Below are positions 31,907 through 41,695 of a stretch of DNA of 48,508 nt, one piece after another; positions within the stretch are counted from its first letter, which is position 1; each line of letters starts with the position of its first letter. The DNA lies in NCBI GenBank assembly GCA_947588755.1, contig CANPZB010000009.1:1-48508 (forward strand). The letters run 5' to 3'. Made by a program: the position numbers and the translations under genes. The stretch comes from Candidatus Gastranaerophilales bacterium. Its GTDB lineage: Bacteria; Cyanobacteriota; Vampirovibrionia; Gastranaerophilales; Gastranaerophilaceae. The notes under the pieces are model-generated. The model was given only the letters and a program-made list of their open reading frames with translations. It did not search any database and had not been told where the DNA came from.

Positions 31907-32497
31907 TCATTCCGATTCCGCCAGTGAATTTTCAATAAACTCATCCGTGTTTTCAATTATATCCGCAAATTCGTTGAAATTATCAATATAGCTGAACTTG
32001 CTGATTTCATCGCTGTTATTATGTTTAAAAATCAAATCGCCGTAATTCAGCATTCTCCCCCAAAAACTCTGTTCAAGTCCGAGAATATCGGTATTGCTGA
32101 CGGGAATATCGGTTTCTTTTGTTTCGATAACACCTGTTTTAATTCTGACATATTTTGTTGTAACAATAATTTTATCGGAAGAATTTCTCAAAATAGGGTA
32201 AATAATGGGAGTCAGAATAATAAAAGCCGCTATCCAGCTGAACAGGCTGTGTGTGTTAAGAAATACTTTCCAAAAATATACAAAAAACACAGGTAAAAAT
32301 ATTATTGACCAAAAATAAGCCATTGAATGTTTTTTTACATCATACAGAACAAGTTCTTCCGAAGTATCTTCCGGTACATTTTTACGGGCTGTTTTTCTTG
32401 TGTAATTTTCAGGTTGTTTTTCGGAAAGATTTTTGCCGCAATATCTGCAAAAATTGTCATATTCTTCAACTTTATTTCCGCAATTAGGACAAAACAT
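31907..32497 (-). CDS. zinc-ribbon membrane protein with bacterial PH-like domain
   Basis: The protein is 196 aa. An N-terminal zinc ribbon has Cys3, Cys6, Cys17 and Cys20 (FCPNCG and FCRYCG). Two membrane helices follow at about 60-80 and 84-104. The C-terminal part, DKIIVTTKYVRIKTGVIETK then TDIPVSNTDILGLEQ, matches the YdbS/bPH2-type pleckstrin-like fold. Such proteins are poorly characterised membrane-associated factors. It lies convergent to 31150 with one base between the stops. TATAAT is just upstream of the ATG with AGAGG nearby. Confidence 0.75.
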   Translation of the reverse strand: MFCPNCGNKVEEYDNFCRYCGKNLSEKQPENYTRKTARKNVPEDTSEELVLYDVKKHSMAYFWSIIFLPVFFVYFWKVFLNTHSLFSWIAAFIILTPIIYPILRNSSDKIIVTTKYVRIKTGVIETKETDIPVSNTDILGLEQSFWGRMLNYGDLIFKHNNSDEISKFSYIDNFNEFADIIENTDEFIENSLAESE

Positions 32498-32682
32498 TGT
32501 ATTATACCTCTTTCAGTGAATTCTATCATATTAATTAATTTTTTGTCAATGAAAATTTAATATAAAATTAATATGAAAACATGTTACATTAGTGTTTTTG
32601 AAGTATTTACAATCACCGGTAAATATTATATATAAATGAGTATAGATACTAAAAGATTCGAATTAAGTTGGAATAAGAAATT

Positions 32683-35600
32683 ATGAATAAAAAGATTTTT
32701 AAAAGTGTTTTATTGGCATCGGTTTTATTATCTGTGATTTCAACCCCCGTAAAATCGGCGGATTTTACCCCCTCAAACCAAACCTATGATATTTACGGTT
32801 ATCAAAATGCAAATTCGTTAACCGTTTCTGGTACTGTTGAAAACAATACGACCACAAATACTTCAAACCCACAGGCATACAGTTTTGGCGGTGCAATATA
32901 TAATACGGGAACGCTTAATGTTTCAGAAAATACGATTTTTCAAAAAAATTATCTTAACGGTTCAACTACCGATAATGAGTATTATCAAGGTTCGGCAGGC
33001 GGTGCGATTGCAAATTACGGTAATTTGACAATAGGGAATAACGTACAATTTATTCAAAACGGATTTAAAAATTCTGGAGCAATATCAGAAGCTATTAATG
33101 ATGCGGCAGGGTTAAGTGCCGCAGCGGGTGCTATTGACGGCGGTGCAATATTCAGTAACTCTTTGGGAGCCGTAATTACGATAGGAAACGGAGTTAAATT
33201 TCAAAACAATATTGCGGCGGGTTACGGCGGAGCAATATACAGTATAGACGGTAAGGTTACTATAGGCGAAAATGCGACATTTGAAAACAATATAAGCCAT
33301 TACGGCGGTGCGATAACGAATGACCAAACAAACGGTACCGCGTCTTTAACAATAGGTAACGGTGCAAGTTTTACGGGGAATAAAGCCATAAATGATAACG
33401 GCGGAGCAATTGCCAACTGGTATGGTACAACAACTATAGGTGAAAATGCCAAATTTACCGATAACAGTTCAGGTTACGCGGGCGGTGCGTTATTTAATAG
33501 TGATAGTGCAACAATGTCAGTTGCAAAAAATGCTGCCTTCAGCGGTAACAGTTCAAAAGCCGACGCAGACGGGGGGGGGGCTATATCAAACCGCGGAAAC
33601 CTTACTGTTAATGGCGGTACAACATTTAGCAAAAATAGTGCTGCTGTTAGCGGCGGTGCTGTTTATAACAAAGGTAAAATAATTTTTGATACTACAGACG
33701 GCAATATTACTTTTTCGGAAAATACCGCAAAAAGGGGTTCGGACTTATTTTTAAACGATAATTCCACGGTTGAAATAACCGGAACGAGTGCGGATAACAA
33801 AATATCTTTCGGGTCTCAAAAATCTATTGCGGGAAGCGGAAATATCGTAAACAAGTCGAACGGTATTGTTGAAATTATAAATAACAAAGATTTGAGCGAC
33901 TTTACGGGTATATATACTCAGGAAAACGGTACTCTTTCACTGGATAATTCAACTATATTTAATTCTTATGATATAAAAAGCGGCGAGTTGCAAATTTTAA
34001 ACGGTTCTGTCGCAGAAATTAACGGGACAACCAAAAAGCTGGCTGACGGAACGGTTTTGAAAGTTGCGGGTGCAGATAGCTTGTTGACTCTTAAAGGTGC
34101 CACAATTGGTGAAAATACACAGGTAAACCTTCAAGGAGGCGGCAAGATAGATATAACGGGCGGTTCTTCGTTGAGTTTATACCAAAGCCCTGTTTCTTTC
34201 TTTTCCGTAAAAGATGACGGCGATACGTGGGAAGGCGACATCCACGTCTCAAATGACGGCGATAATAGCCTTACTTTGAATAATTTCACACATGATACAT
34301 CAAACGGAGGCGGGAATTTGACCGTTGACGGCGGTTCCGTTAATTTGGAAGGCAGTTCAAATTTAACGCTTGGCAACACGGAAAGTTCAATAAGTGACGG
34401 TAATATAAATGTCGACGGTGATTCCAATTTAACCGTAAAAGGCGGTTCAAGCGTAAGCGGCGGTACATTTGATGTTAAAGGCGATTTGAATATCGGCGAA
34501 AACGGTACTGTATCAGGCGGTACATTTAATGTTGAAAAAGGCGGCAAAATGGATGTTCAGTCTAATGCCACAGTCAGCGAAGGTGATATTACCGTAAACG
34601 GCGACGGTGAACTTTCCGTGGAAGGAAACATGACAGGCGGAAGCATTACCGCAAAAGGTGCCGAAGGTTCGGAAACAGGCGGTAAAGTTACGGTCAGCGG
34701 TACAATAGCCGAAGCTGTCGATACTGAAATACAAAAAGGTTCCGAACTTGATATAAAAGAGCACGGTAGTGTTACTCTTGATAGCACTGATACATGGGAA
34801 GGTAACATTAAGAATGAAAACGGTTCTTTGACCCTTGACGGTATTACACATAGCAGCAGTTCAGGCACTTATACTCAAAGCGGCGGTTCGCTCAATTTGC
34901 AAAACGGTTCACAGCTTGAGTTAGGCACGGGGAGTTCAATATCAGACGGTAATATCACCGTAAGCGGTGATAATTCGGGAATAACGGTTACGGATGGCGG
35001 CTCAATTTCAGGCGGAGAAACTACGCTTTCCGAAGGCGGAAATTTAACCGTTGACGGCGGTACAATGACGGGCGGTACGGTTAAAGTGGATGAAGGCTCC
35101 GATTTTAATTTCAAAAGCGGTACCGTTTCGGGCGGAAAACTTGAATTTGAGGGTGAAGCCAAGGTAAATATCGGCGGTACGGTTCAGGAAACTGCTAATT
35201 TTGATGTTACGGAAGGCACTGTTAATATTGTTGGCGGCGGCGATGTTACTCTTGACGGTGAAGAAACTTCGGGAGACCAATGGACAGACGGTACGGTTCA
35301 CCTTGACGGCGGTAAATTAACGTTTACGGGTACAGCAAACAAAGCTAACGGTGCTTTTACGGGTGATAAAGGTGAATTGAATATCCAAGGCGATGAACAA
35401 GATTTTACCTTGAAATCAGGCAGTTATATAAAAGATGCCGTAAAAACCACTATAGATGACGGTTCCACACTTGATATTCAGGGCGGTGAAGTAACACTTA
35501 GCAACGGTGAAAGCCCCGATACATGGAACGGTAATATTGAAATTTCAGACGGTTCACTGACTCTTAATAATGTTGCAAAAGGTGCAAATGCTTCTATAAA

Positions 35601-38379
35601 ACAAACAGGCGGAAGCCAAACAGTAACAGGTAATTTTAATCTAAATAATAGCAATGATTCAATAACCGGCGGTTCTTTGAAAATCGGTGACGGAGAAAAT
35701 TCAGGTACGATTACTCAATCCGCGGGAGAAATAGGCAAAGATGCCGAAGTTAATATCACAGGTAAAGGCACACTTGATGTTCAAGGCGGAAAAACAACAC
35801 TTAACGGCGGTGAAAAACCCGATACCTGGGACGGGAATGTAAAAGTATCAGGTTCGGGCGAACTTACACTTTCCGGAATAACCAAAAACGGTAAATTAAC
35901 TGCTGACGGCGGTACCGTTACATTAAGTGAGTCAAGTAATTTAACGGTTTATGGTGACAGTTCAATTACTGACAATACTAAATTAAATATCGACGATAAA
36001 ACAACCTTAACCGTTAAAAACAACAGTGGAGATAATAGCGGTGTTACTTTCGGCGGTGAAGGCGACAGTTGGAAAGGTACCGTTGACCTGCAAGAAGGCG
36101 GTAAACTTACTTACACAGGCTCAAACGGCAATAGCGGCACTCTGTTGGCTTCGGGCGGTAACCTTACAACAGCGGAAGGAAGTAACCTGTCGGTTAATGC
36201 AAATAGTTTTATAAAAGATGCCGTAAATGCTAATGTTCAAGGTCAATTAACAATTACAGGTTCAGGAGAAGATGCACGGGGTGTTGTTGATTTAAACAGC
36301 GGTGACTCTGTCTTAGGCAATATTACAATTAACAATAACGGTGTTCTTAATCTTGGTGACGGTGTCACACTTGCCGAAGAAGGTCAGGAAATTAACTTTA
36401 GCGGTGATAATGCCAATATGAACCTTGTCGGTGAAAGCGGTAATCTCGACTTGAAAGCGGCACTTAAAGGCAGTAATGGTAATATTAACAAAAACGGAAG
36501 CGGTAATGTTAATTTCGTGGGTGATACTTCGAGTTATAAGGGAAATTTAACCGTGAATAACTCGGGAAAACTCGAATTTTACGGTGAAAGCGGATTTGGC
36601 GGTAATCTTCTTTTCGGCGATATTGTCGGAAAAGAAATTACGATAGCTTCGGATAAAATTCAGGGTTCTACGGAACTCGCTCAGGAAGCAACGATTAACT
36701 TTGAAACCCACAGTGAAAATGCTAATTTGGAATTTGATAATGCCGTAAAAGTTTCGGACGGCGGTACAATTAACGCAAGAGGAAAATCAGGCAATGTTTC
36801 ATTTAAGAACAGTGTGACGGCTAATGGCGGTACGGTAGGTGCTTACGGTAATGAAGTTACATTTGGTAATGATGTTTCGGTAAGTAATAAAGGTAAAGTA
36901 AACGCTTACGGCAATTCTGTTGAATTCAGCAGCGGTTTTAAAGCGGATGACAGTACGGTGAATGTTGCATCTTCCACCCAAGCTAATTTGGGTGCGGTTG
37001 ATTTAACAAATTCTACCGTAAATGTTTTGGGCGGATTTACTGCGAGTTCCGTTACTTATAACGGTATGAATGTTACAAATGCCATAGACGGTGTTATAAC
37101 CGAAAATAATCTGGGTGAAGTAACATTTAATGCTGACGGCAATGCTGTCGGCGGAGCAGGTATTGATATTAGCCCGAGAGACTGGAATTCCGATACATTC
37201 CTTACGGGAACTGTTACAAATAACGGTACATTTAATGTTTCCGATTTCCAATTTAACGGTTTGCCCCCGATAGACAGACATATACCGTTGCAGGTATTTA
37301 GAAATTCGGACGGAACACCTTATGAAGATTATCTGTTTACGGCAACGGATAAAGAAGTGTTTACTCCTATCGGCTGGTACGGAATAAACTCTCACGGCGA
37401 CGGGCTTTACACTGCAAGTTTAAGACGTTATAACCCGCAAGTATTCAGAGGACAGGTCGCAACGGTTTCAATGTATCAAAACCAGCTTGTCGTAAATAAT
37501 ACTTTGTTTAATCATACACAAGAAGCTTACTTGCAATACCTTACACAAAAAGGTTCCAACAAGTACGCTGCCGCATTCCCTCAGTTTGCACCTTATCAGT
37601 ATAACAGAAAAGACGGAAGTCTCTGGTTTAAAGGATTTGGTACATTTGAAACCTTGAATATGAATCAGGGATTAAATGTTCAAAATAACTTCTACGGCGG
37701 TTTGGTAGGTGCTGACTTCGGTGCGGTTGAACTCGGCAATGGCTGGGAATTGCTGCCTACAGCTTATGTAGGCTATATGGGTGCTCACCAAACTTATGCC
37801 AATACAAGTATGTTCCAAAACGGCGGACAAGCAGGTGCTATGGCAACCTTCTTTAAAAATGACTTTATCGGGTCGTTACTTGTGTACGGCGGCGGTTACG
37901 GCAATGAGATGACGGTTGCGGGACACAATGATGAAGCAGGGAATTGGTTTGCGGGTTCCGCAGCTAAATTCGCTTATAATTTACATCCGTCCAAACATTT
38001 TATAATCCAGCCCACGGCATTGGTTTCATATAACATATTCGGCGAACAAAAATGGTATACCGGTTATGGTGTAATGGATATGCAGTCAGCTTTCTTAAAC
38101 GGTATAAATGTCGCTCCGGGATTAAACCTTATTTACGGACGTGAAACGTGGAATATTTACGCAACAATTCAGTATTTCTACAATATTTTAGGATATGCAG
38201 GCGGTCGTGCGGGTCACGTTGATTTGCCTTCTATCGGCATGAGACATGGTTTCCTTGAATACGGTTTTGGTGTCCAAAAGACTTGGAAAGACAGGTTTAG
38301 CGGATATCTCCAATTCGTAATAAGAAACGGAGGCAGAACCGGTGTCGGTGTACAAGGCGGTTTGCTGTATAAATTATAA
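32683..38379 (+). CDS. large autotransporter-type surface protein, 1898 aa
   Basis: A signal peptide (about 1-26, ending PVKSA) is followed by a passenger region with Pmp/autotransporter repeats: repeated GGAI blocks (about 66-335) with F-x-x-N motifs such as FTGNKA. Then come long Gly/Ser/Thr-rich beta-helix repeats with SGG-T, LTVDGG and DTWxGN units to about 1500. From about 1635 a C-terminal beta barrel follows (DGSLWFKGFGTFETLNMNQG, and a GVGVQGGLLYKL end). It should be secreted across the outer membrane and displayed. A G10 tract encodes Gly297-299 in a GGGAI block, so the gene may switch phase. GC content is clearly higher than in its neighbours. Confidence 0.85.
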   Translation: MNKKIFKSVLLASVLLSVISTPVKSADFTPSNQTYDIYGYQNANSLTVSGTVENNTTTNTSNPQAYSFGGAIYNTGTLNVSENTIFQKNYLNGSTTDNEYYQGSAGGAIANYGNLTIGNNVQFIQNGFKNSGAISEAINDAAGLSAAAGAIDGGAIFSNSLGAVITIGNGVKFQNNIAAGYGGAIYSIDGKVTIGENATFENNISHYGGAITNDQTNGTASLTIGNGASFTGNKAINDNGGAIANWYGTTTIGENAKFTDNSSGYAGGALFNSDSATMSVAKNAAFSGNSSKADADGGGAISNRGNLTVNGGTTFSKNSAAVSGGAVYNKGKIIFDTTDGNITFSENTAKRGSDLFLNDNSTVEITGTSADNKISFGSQKSIAGSGNIVNKSNGIVEIINNKDLSDFTGIYTQENGTLSLDNSTIFNSYDIKSGELQILNGSVAEINGTTKKLADGTVLKVAGADSLLTLKGATIGENTQVNLQGGGKIDITGGSSLSLYQSPVSFFSVKDDGDTWEGDIHVSNDGDNSLTLNNFTHDTSNGGGNLTVDGGSVNLEGSSNLTLGNTESSISDGNINVDGDSNLTVKGGSSVSGGTFDVKGDLNIGENGTVSGGTFNVEKGGKMDVQSNATVSEGDITVNGDGELSVEGNMTGGSITAKGAEGSETGGKVTVSGTIAEAVDTEIQKGSELDIKEHGSVTLDSTDTWEGNIKNENGSLTLDGITHSSSSGTYTQSGGSLNLQNGSQLELGTGSSISDGNITVSGDNSGITVTDGGSISGGETTLSEGGNLTVDGGTMTGGTVKVDEGSDFNFKSGTVSGGKLEFEGEAKVNIGGTVQETANFDVTEGTVNIVGGGDVTLDGEETSGDQWTDGTVHLDGGKLTFTGTANKANGAFTGDKGELNIQGDEQDFTLKSGSYIKDAVKTTIDDGSTLDIQGGEVTLSNGESPDTWNGNIEISDGSLTLNNVAKGANASIKQTGGSQTVTGNFNLNNSNDSITGGSLKIGDGENSGTITQSAGEIGKDAEVNITGKGTLDVQGGKTTLNGGEKPDTWDGNVKVSGSGELTLSGITKNGKLTADGGTVTLSESSNLTVYGDSSITDNTKLNIDDKTTLTVKNNSGDNSGVTFGGEGDSWKGTVDLQEGGKLTYTGSNGNSGTLLASGGNLTTAEGSNLSVNANSFIKDAVNANVQGQLTITGSGEDARGVVDLNSGDSVLGNITINNNGVLNLGDGVTLAEEGQEINFSGDNANMNLVGESGNLDLKAALKGSNGNINKNGSGNVNFVGDTSSYKGNLTVNNSGKLEFYGESGFGGNLLFGDIVGKEITIASDKIQGSTELAQEATINFETHSENANLEFDNAVKVSDGGTINARGKSGNVSFKNSVTANGGTVGAYGNEVTFGNDVSVSNKGKVNAYGNSVEFSSGFKADDSTVNVASSTQANLGAVDLTNSTVNVLGGFTASSVTYNGMNVTNAIDGVITENNLGEVTFNADGNAVGGAGIDISPRDWNSDTFLTGTVTNNGTFNVSDFQFNGLPPIDRHIPLQVFRNSDGTPYEDYLFTATDKEVFTPIGWYGINSHGDGLYTASLRRYNPQVFRGQVATVSMYQNQLVVNNTLFNHTQEAYLQYLTQKGSNKYAAAFPQFAPYQYNRKDGSLWFKGFGTFETLNMNQGLNVQNNFYGGLVGADFGAVELGNGWELLPTAYVGYMGAHQTYANTSMFQNGGQAGAMATFFKNDFIGSLLVYGGGYGNEMTVAGHNDEAGNWFAGSAAKFAYNLHPSKHFIIQPTALVSYNIFGEQKWYTGYGVMDMQSAFLNGINVAPGLNLIYGRETWNIYATIQYFYNILGYAGGRAGHVDLPSIGMRHGFLEYGFGVQKTWKDRFSGYLQFVIRNGGRTGVGVQGGLLYKL
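33571..33580 (+). repeat. G10 homopolymer inside the autotransporter gene
   Basis: Ten consecutive G bases stand in AT-rich surroundings. With ten G the frame stays open. With eleven it stops after about 14 codons (TGT TAA), and with nine it stops near 33682. Confidence 0.85.
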
Positions 38380-38401
38380 GAATTACGGATAATATAATAA
38401 A

Positions 38402-38431
38402 GGCAGAGTATTTGATTACTCTGTCTTTTTT
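38402..38431 (+). terminator. rho-independent terminator of the autotransporter gene
   Basis: GGCAGAGTA-TTTGAT-TACTCTGTC (one G-U pair) is followed by T6. Confidence 0.85.
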
Positions 38432-38513
38432 GTTAATAAAATATAACAAATATGACATAATACATCACATGTAAAGAATTGTAAATATGAATTTAAAATG
38501 GCTGAAACCCTGA

Positions 38514-38546
38514 TATAATGCCCTATATGATATGATATGATATGAT
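38514..38546 (+). promoter_or_regulatory. extended -10 promoter with a pentanucleotide repeat at the transcript start
   Basis: TGA-TATAAT (-10 at 38514-38519) is an extended -10 box. (ATGAT)4 follows at 38527-38546, where the transcript of the 38635 gene should begin. A change in copy number would alter the 5' leader, not the reading frame. Confidence 0.5.
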
Positions 38547-38634
38547 TGGATTGGATTTAGTGTCTAAATTTTTTTAAAGAGTCTGCCGATATATTCTCCG
38601 TAGGTATAAAAATAAATAAAAGAAAGGTTTACTT

Positions 38635-40962
38635 ATGGATGAATTGAAACTCGGTAAAACAGGCAGATTTGGAAATGTCAATCCGAATGAATTACAGGGC
38701 GGTATTAAAAAAGAGCAGATGAAGGACGCTAAAACACAGGCGTTATTTGATTTTGCCGACGCAAACAAAGACGGTATTTTGGACGCTAATGAAATTACCG
38801 CATTTAAAGAAAGTGTTGAAGAAAAAGCAGGAAATGAAAAACTTTCGGGACGTGAAGCACGTAAATATTTAAAAGAACACGGAATTAAAAAAATGAATAA
38901 AAAAGATTTATTCAAGTTTATAAATCAGATTTCCGGTGCTTCTGAAAATATTGAAGCTTCAACGGTTGATGAAAAAGGAGTTATTAACATCAAATATAAA
39001 GACGGTCTTGATGAAACAATTAATCCCGATAAATCACGTGTTTTAGTTAAAGACGGTATGGAAAACCATTACGATTCCGAAAATAATTTACAAAAAAATG
39101 TTACAATTGCCGAAGACGGTTCTAAAGTTACTTCCGAATATGAAAACGGTAAAGTCGTCAAAAAAACCGTTGTAAAAGATAATTTTATTCAAACAATAAA
39201 ATATGATGAAAACGAAAATCCTGTATCAAAAGTTGAAAAAAACGGGATGAATGTTTCTTATTATGATGTTGCGGATAATGATTTCAGATTAACAAAAGAA
39301 GTTAAAAATAAAGGACTTGCAACGGAGACCACAACGAATTACGAGTACGACGAGGACGGCTCCGTTACGGCAAATACCTTTAATTCCGATAACAAAAAGG
39401 TTGCACAGTCAAAAACCATAGACGGTAAAACATATAATGTTTCATACGACGGTGAAGGAAATACGGTTGGAATTGTTGTGCAAAACGGTGAAAGCATTTC
39501 CGCTCTTGCCAAAAAATTTGGCTGCAGCGTAGAAGATATAATTAATGCAAATTCAAACCTTGTCAAAGGCAAAGACAGCAAAAATCCATATTTTCTTGTC
39601 GGAGAAGAAATTAAAATCCCTCGCGAACTTGAAGCCGATAATCCTGCACTTGCGGGCAGAAAGACAAAAGAAGAAGCAATAGCCGATTATGAAGCATTTA
39701 TTAATTCGCGTAAAAAAGGTCAAACACCTGCCGGAGGTGAGGATTTTCCGCCGACACCGGAAAAAACTCCCGAAGAAATAGCAAAAGACAACAGAAATGA
39801 AGTTGTACAATTCCAAAAACTGTTGCTGCAAAAAGCCGAAGAAGATTTTGAGGCACAGCTTAAACAGGACGGCTGGGCAGGCGATTTGGCTGACGGTATA
39901 AGTATTCTCTGGGGTTCAAAAAACAGAGCTTCAAAAGTCAGAAAAGACATTCAGCAATATAAAGAGCAGTTGGAAATTTTGAACGAAGCTGCCAATGAAA
40001 ACGAAAAATGGTTCGCATCCAAGTTCAAAGAAATTTACGGTGTGGATTATAACATCGATAATATTCGTCAATATGCTCAAGACCCGAGTGACGAAAATTA
40101 CAAAAAAGCATTCGGTACAAAGAATAATATGTCCGAACGTGTTGCAAAATATAATAAATCTCAACAGGACGGTGCCGCAGCCGTTAAAACAACAGCCGTT
40201 ATAGCAGGTTCGGCTGCGGCGGCAATAGCTACAGGCGGTTCTTCACTTATTGCAACTGCTGCGGTAGTCGGTGCATCAACAATGGGAACAAGAGCGATAG
40301 CCGAAATCAGTGACCTTGCGACAAACGATATTGACGGCGATGTAGCGGTTAATTCCGAACAAATTGCAAGACAAGCATTACAAGAAGGACTTATATCAGG
40401 TGCAACTGCGGGTATTTTAAAGGGTATTCAGCTGAAATTAGCAACTCCTAAGACTACTGCAGGCTCTGCACCCAAGGCACTTCCGCCCGGTCCTGAAACT
40501 CCTCCTCCCAAGGCATTGCCGCCGGGACCTGATGCAGTTCCTGCCAAAGCACTTCCGCCCGCTAAGGAAGTACCTGTCACAAAAGCACTGCCTCCGCATG
40601 GTGATACGGGTGCAGCGGCAGCAAATACAGCTAAAACTGCTGCCACAGGTGCAGCGGCATCAAATACAGCCAAAGAAGCAGCGACTTTGAAACTGGCAGA
40701 AACTGCCGGATATAGTTCAGTCAAAGAATTTAAAAATGCGGTTTCTGCAATAAGTAATAAACTTGGCAAAGGTGAATCATTGACTGAAGCCGAACAAAAA
40801 TTATTGGCAACAATATTTAATCCGAAAAACCCGCCAAAACTTTCGGATTTAAATCGAAAATACTATATTGCACAACTTAAAAATTTCCACCCTGATGCGA
40901 ACAAATATAGTGAGGAATTCGCTAATGAAATGACAGTAATTATTAACTTATTAAAACATTAA
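38635..40962 (+). CDS. EF-hand, LysM and J-like domain protein, 775 aa
   Basis: Parts in order: an N-terminal EF-hand (about 39-60, DANKDGILDANE); beta-rich YEYDE/DGS repeats to about 275; a LysM domain (about 280-335, VVQNGESISALAKKFGCSVE); a helical region; a strongly hydrophobic Ala/Gly stretch (about 515-560); a proline-rich linker with four ALPP units (about 612-665); and a C-terminal segment with an HPD motif (KNFHPDANKYSEEF, about 745-760) flanked by helices as in a J domain. There is no classical signal peptide. AAGAAAGG precedes the ATG. It may be a large envelope protein or a secreted effector; the J-like end is unusual there. Confidence 0.65.
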   Translation: MDELKLGKTGRFGNVNPNELQGGIKKEQMKDAKTQALFDFADANKDGILDANEITAFKESVEEKAGNEKLSGREARKYLKEHGIKKMNKKDLFKFINQISGASENIEASTVDEKGVINIKYKDGLDETINPDKSRVLVKDGMENHYDSENNLQKNVTIAEDGSKVTSEYENGKVVKKTVVKDNFIQTIKYDENENPVSKVEKNGMNVSYYDVADNDFRLTKEVKNKGLATETTTNYEYDEDGSVTANTFNSDNKKVAQSKTIDGKTYNVSYDGEGNTVGIVVQNGESISALAKKFGCSVEDIINANSNLVKGKDSKNPYFLVGEEIKIPRELEADNPALAGRKTKEEAIADYEAFINSRKKGQTPAGGEDFPPTPEKTPEEIAKDNRNEVVQFQKLLLQKAEEDFEAQLKQDGWAGDLADGISILWGSKNRASKVRKDIQQYKEQLEILNEAANENEKWFASKFKEIYGVDYNIDNIRQYAQDPSDENYKKAFGTKNNMSERVAKYNKSQQDGAAAVKTTAVIAGSAAAAIATGGSSLIATAAVVGASTMGTRAIAEISDLATNDIDGDVAVNSEQIARQALQEGLISGATAGILKGIQLKLATPKTTAGSAPKALPPGPETPPPKALPPGPDAVPAKALPPAKEVPVTKALPPHGDTGAAAANTAKTAATGAAASNTAKEAATLKLAETAGYSSVKEFKNAVSAISNKLGKGESLTEAEQKLLATIFNPKNPPKLSDLNRKYYIAQLKNFHPDANKYSEEFANEMTVIINLLKH

Positions 40963-40976
40963 GACAATATAATAAG

Positions 40977-41006
40977 ATACCCGCCCCGATTAGCACGGGC
41001 GGGTAT
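40977..41006. terminator. bidirectional terminator
   Basis: The perfect 10-bp stem ATACCCGCCC/GGGCGGGTAT has a 10-nt loop and lies between two convergent genes, with T-rich sequence on the plus side. Confidence 0.85.
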
Positions 41007-41007
41007 T

Positions 41008-41694
41008 TTATTTGCGTTTCATTTGTTTTAACTGTGCCTTTTCGGTTTGGTTAACTCTGCAGGACTCGCAAATTTTTTGTATACCTTTGTTATAAGTCCA
41101 ATTATCCAATTTAGATTTTGATAAATATTTTTTGGTTTTTTCGGGAAATTTTACATAACATACCGACAAAAGCCATGCAGCACCCATCTTTGCATAATAG
41201 CCTTCGTGTTGAAAGTTATCCAAAATCGGGAATATTTTGTCAATATAACTCTCATTTACAAAATACGACAAAATCATGACAAATGCGAAACGAATGTCAT
41301 ATTCTTTTGATGATTTGAGGTAAGGCTGAATAAAATCCCAAACTTTTTCACTGTTTTGTGCAAACTTTAATCCGCCGCAAAATACGTCGCATACAGACCA
41401 ATTATCAATTAACGGAACAAAGTTTTTTATATATTCAAAAATTTTATCTGATTTTTTGCTTGCAAGCCCAACAAGAATTCCTTGGAGCATGGTTTCTTCC
41501 ATATATTTTTTGGGCTGTAAATCAATACATGCTTCGCCGTATTTCTTATAAAATTCATTCGCTGTTTTTTTTACGATTGGAACTCTTGTTCCCAAAACGT
41601 TATTGATGTTCGGAAGTAAGGATGATGAAAATTTTTGGTAACTATTTTCGGATTTTTCGGTAAGTTTTTTTCTGATTTCTTCAATTAATTTCAT
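41008..41694 (-). CDS. DNA alkylation repair (AlkD-type) protein
   Basis: The protein is 228 aa, made of HEAT-like helical repeats throughout, with the family blocks VLGTRVPIVKKTANEFYKKY, then FVPLIDNWSVCDVFCGGLKF, then YYAKMGAAWLLSVCYVKFPE. AlkD proteins are DNA glycosylases that remove bulky N3/N7-alkylated purines without base flipping. The Trp/Asp pair in DNWSVCD fits the active-site region. It begins one base after the ispF stop, so the two genes share an operon. Confidence 0.85.
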   Translation of the reverse strand: MKLIEEIRKKLTEKSENSYQKFSSSLLPNINNVLGTRVPIVKKTANEFYKKYGEACIDLQPKKYMEETMLQGILVGLASKKSDKIFEYIKNFVPLIDNWSVCDVFCGGLKFAQNSEKVWDFIQPYLKSSKEYDIRFAFVMILSYFVNESYIDKIFPILDNFQHEGYYAKMGAAWLLSVCYVKFPEKTKKYLSKSKLDNWTYNKGIQKICESCRVNQTEKAQLKQMKRK

Positions 41695-41695
41695 T

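Noticed and set aside
34131-35301. Long minus-strand frames inside the autotransporter gene
   Set aside because: Pro/Ser/Val-rich translations are the mirror of Gly/Ser/Thr-rich repeat coding. No start signals; shadow frames.
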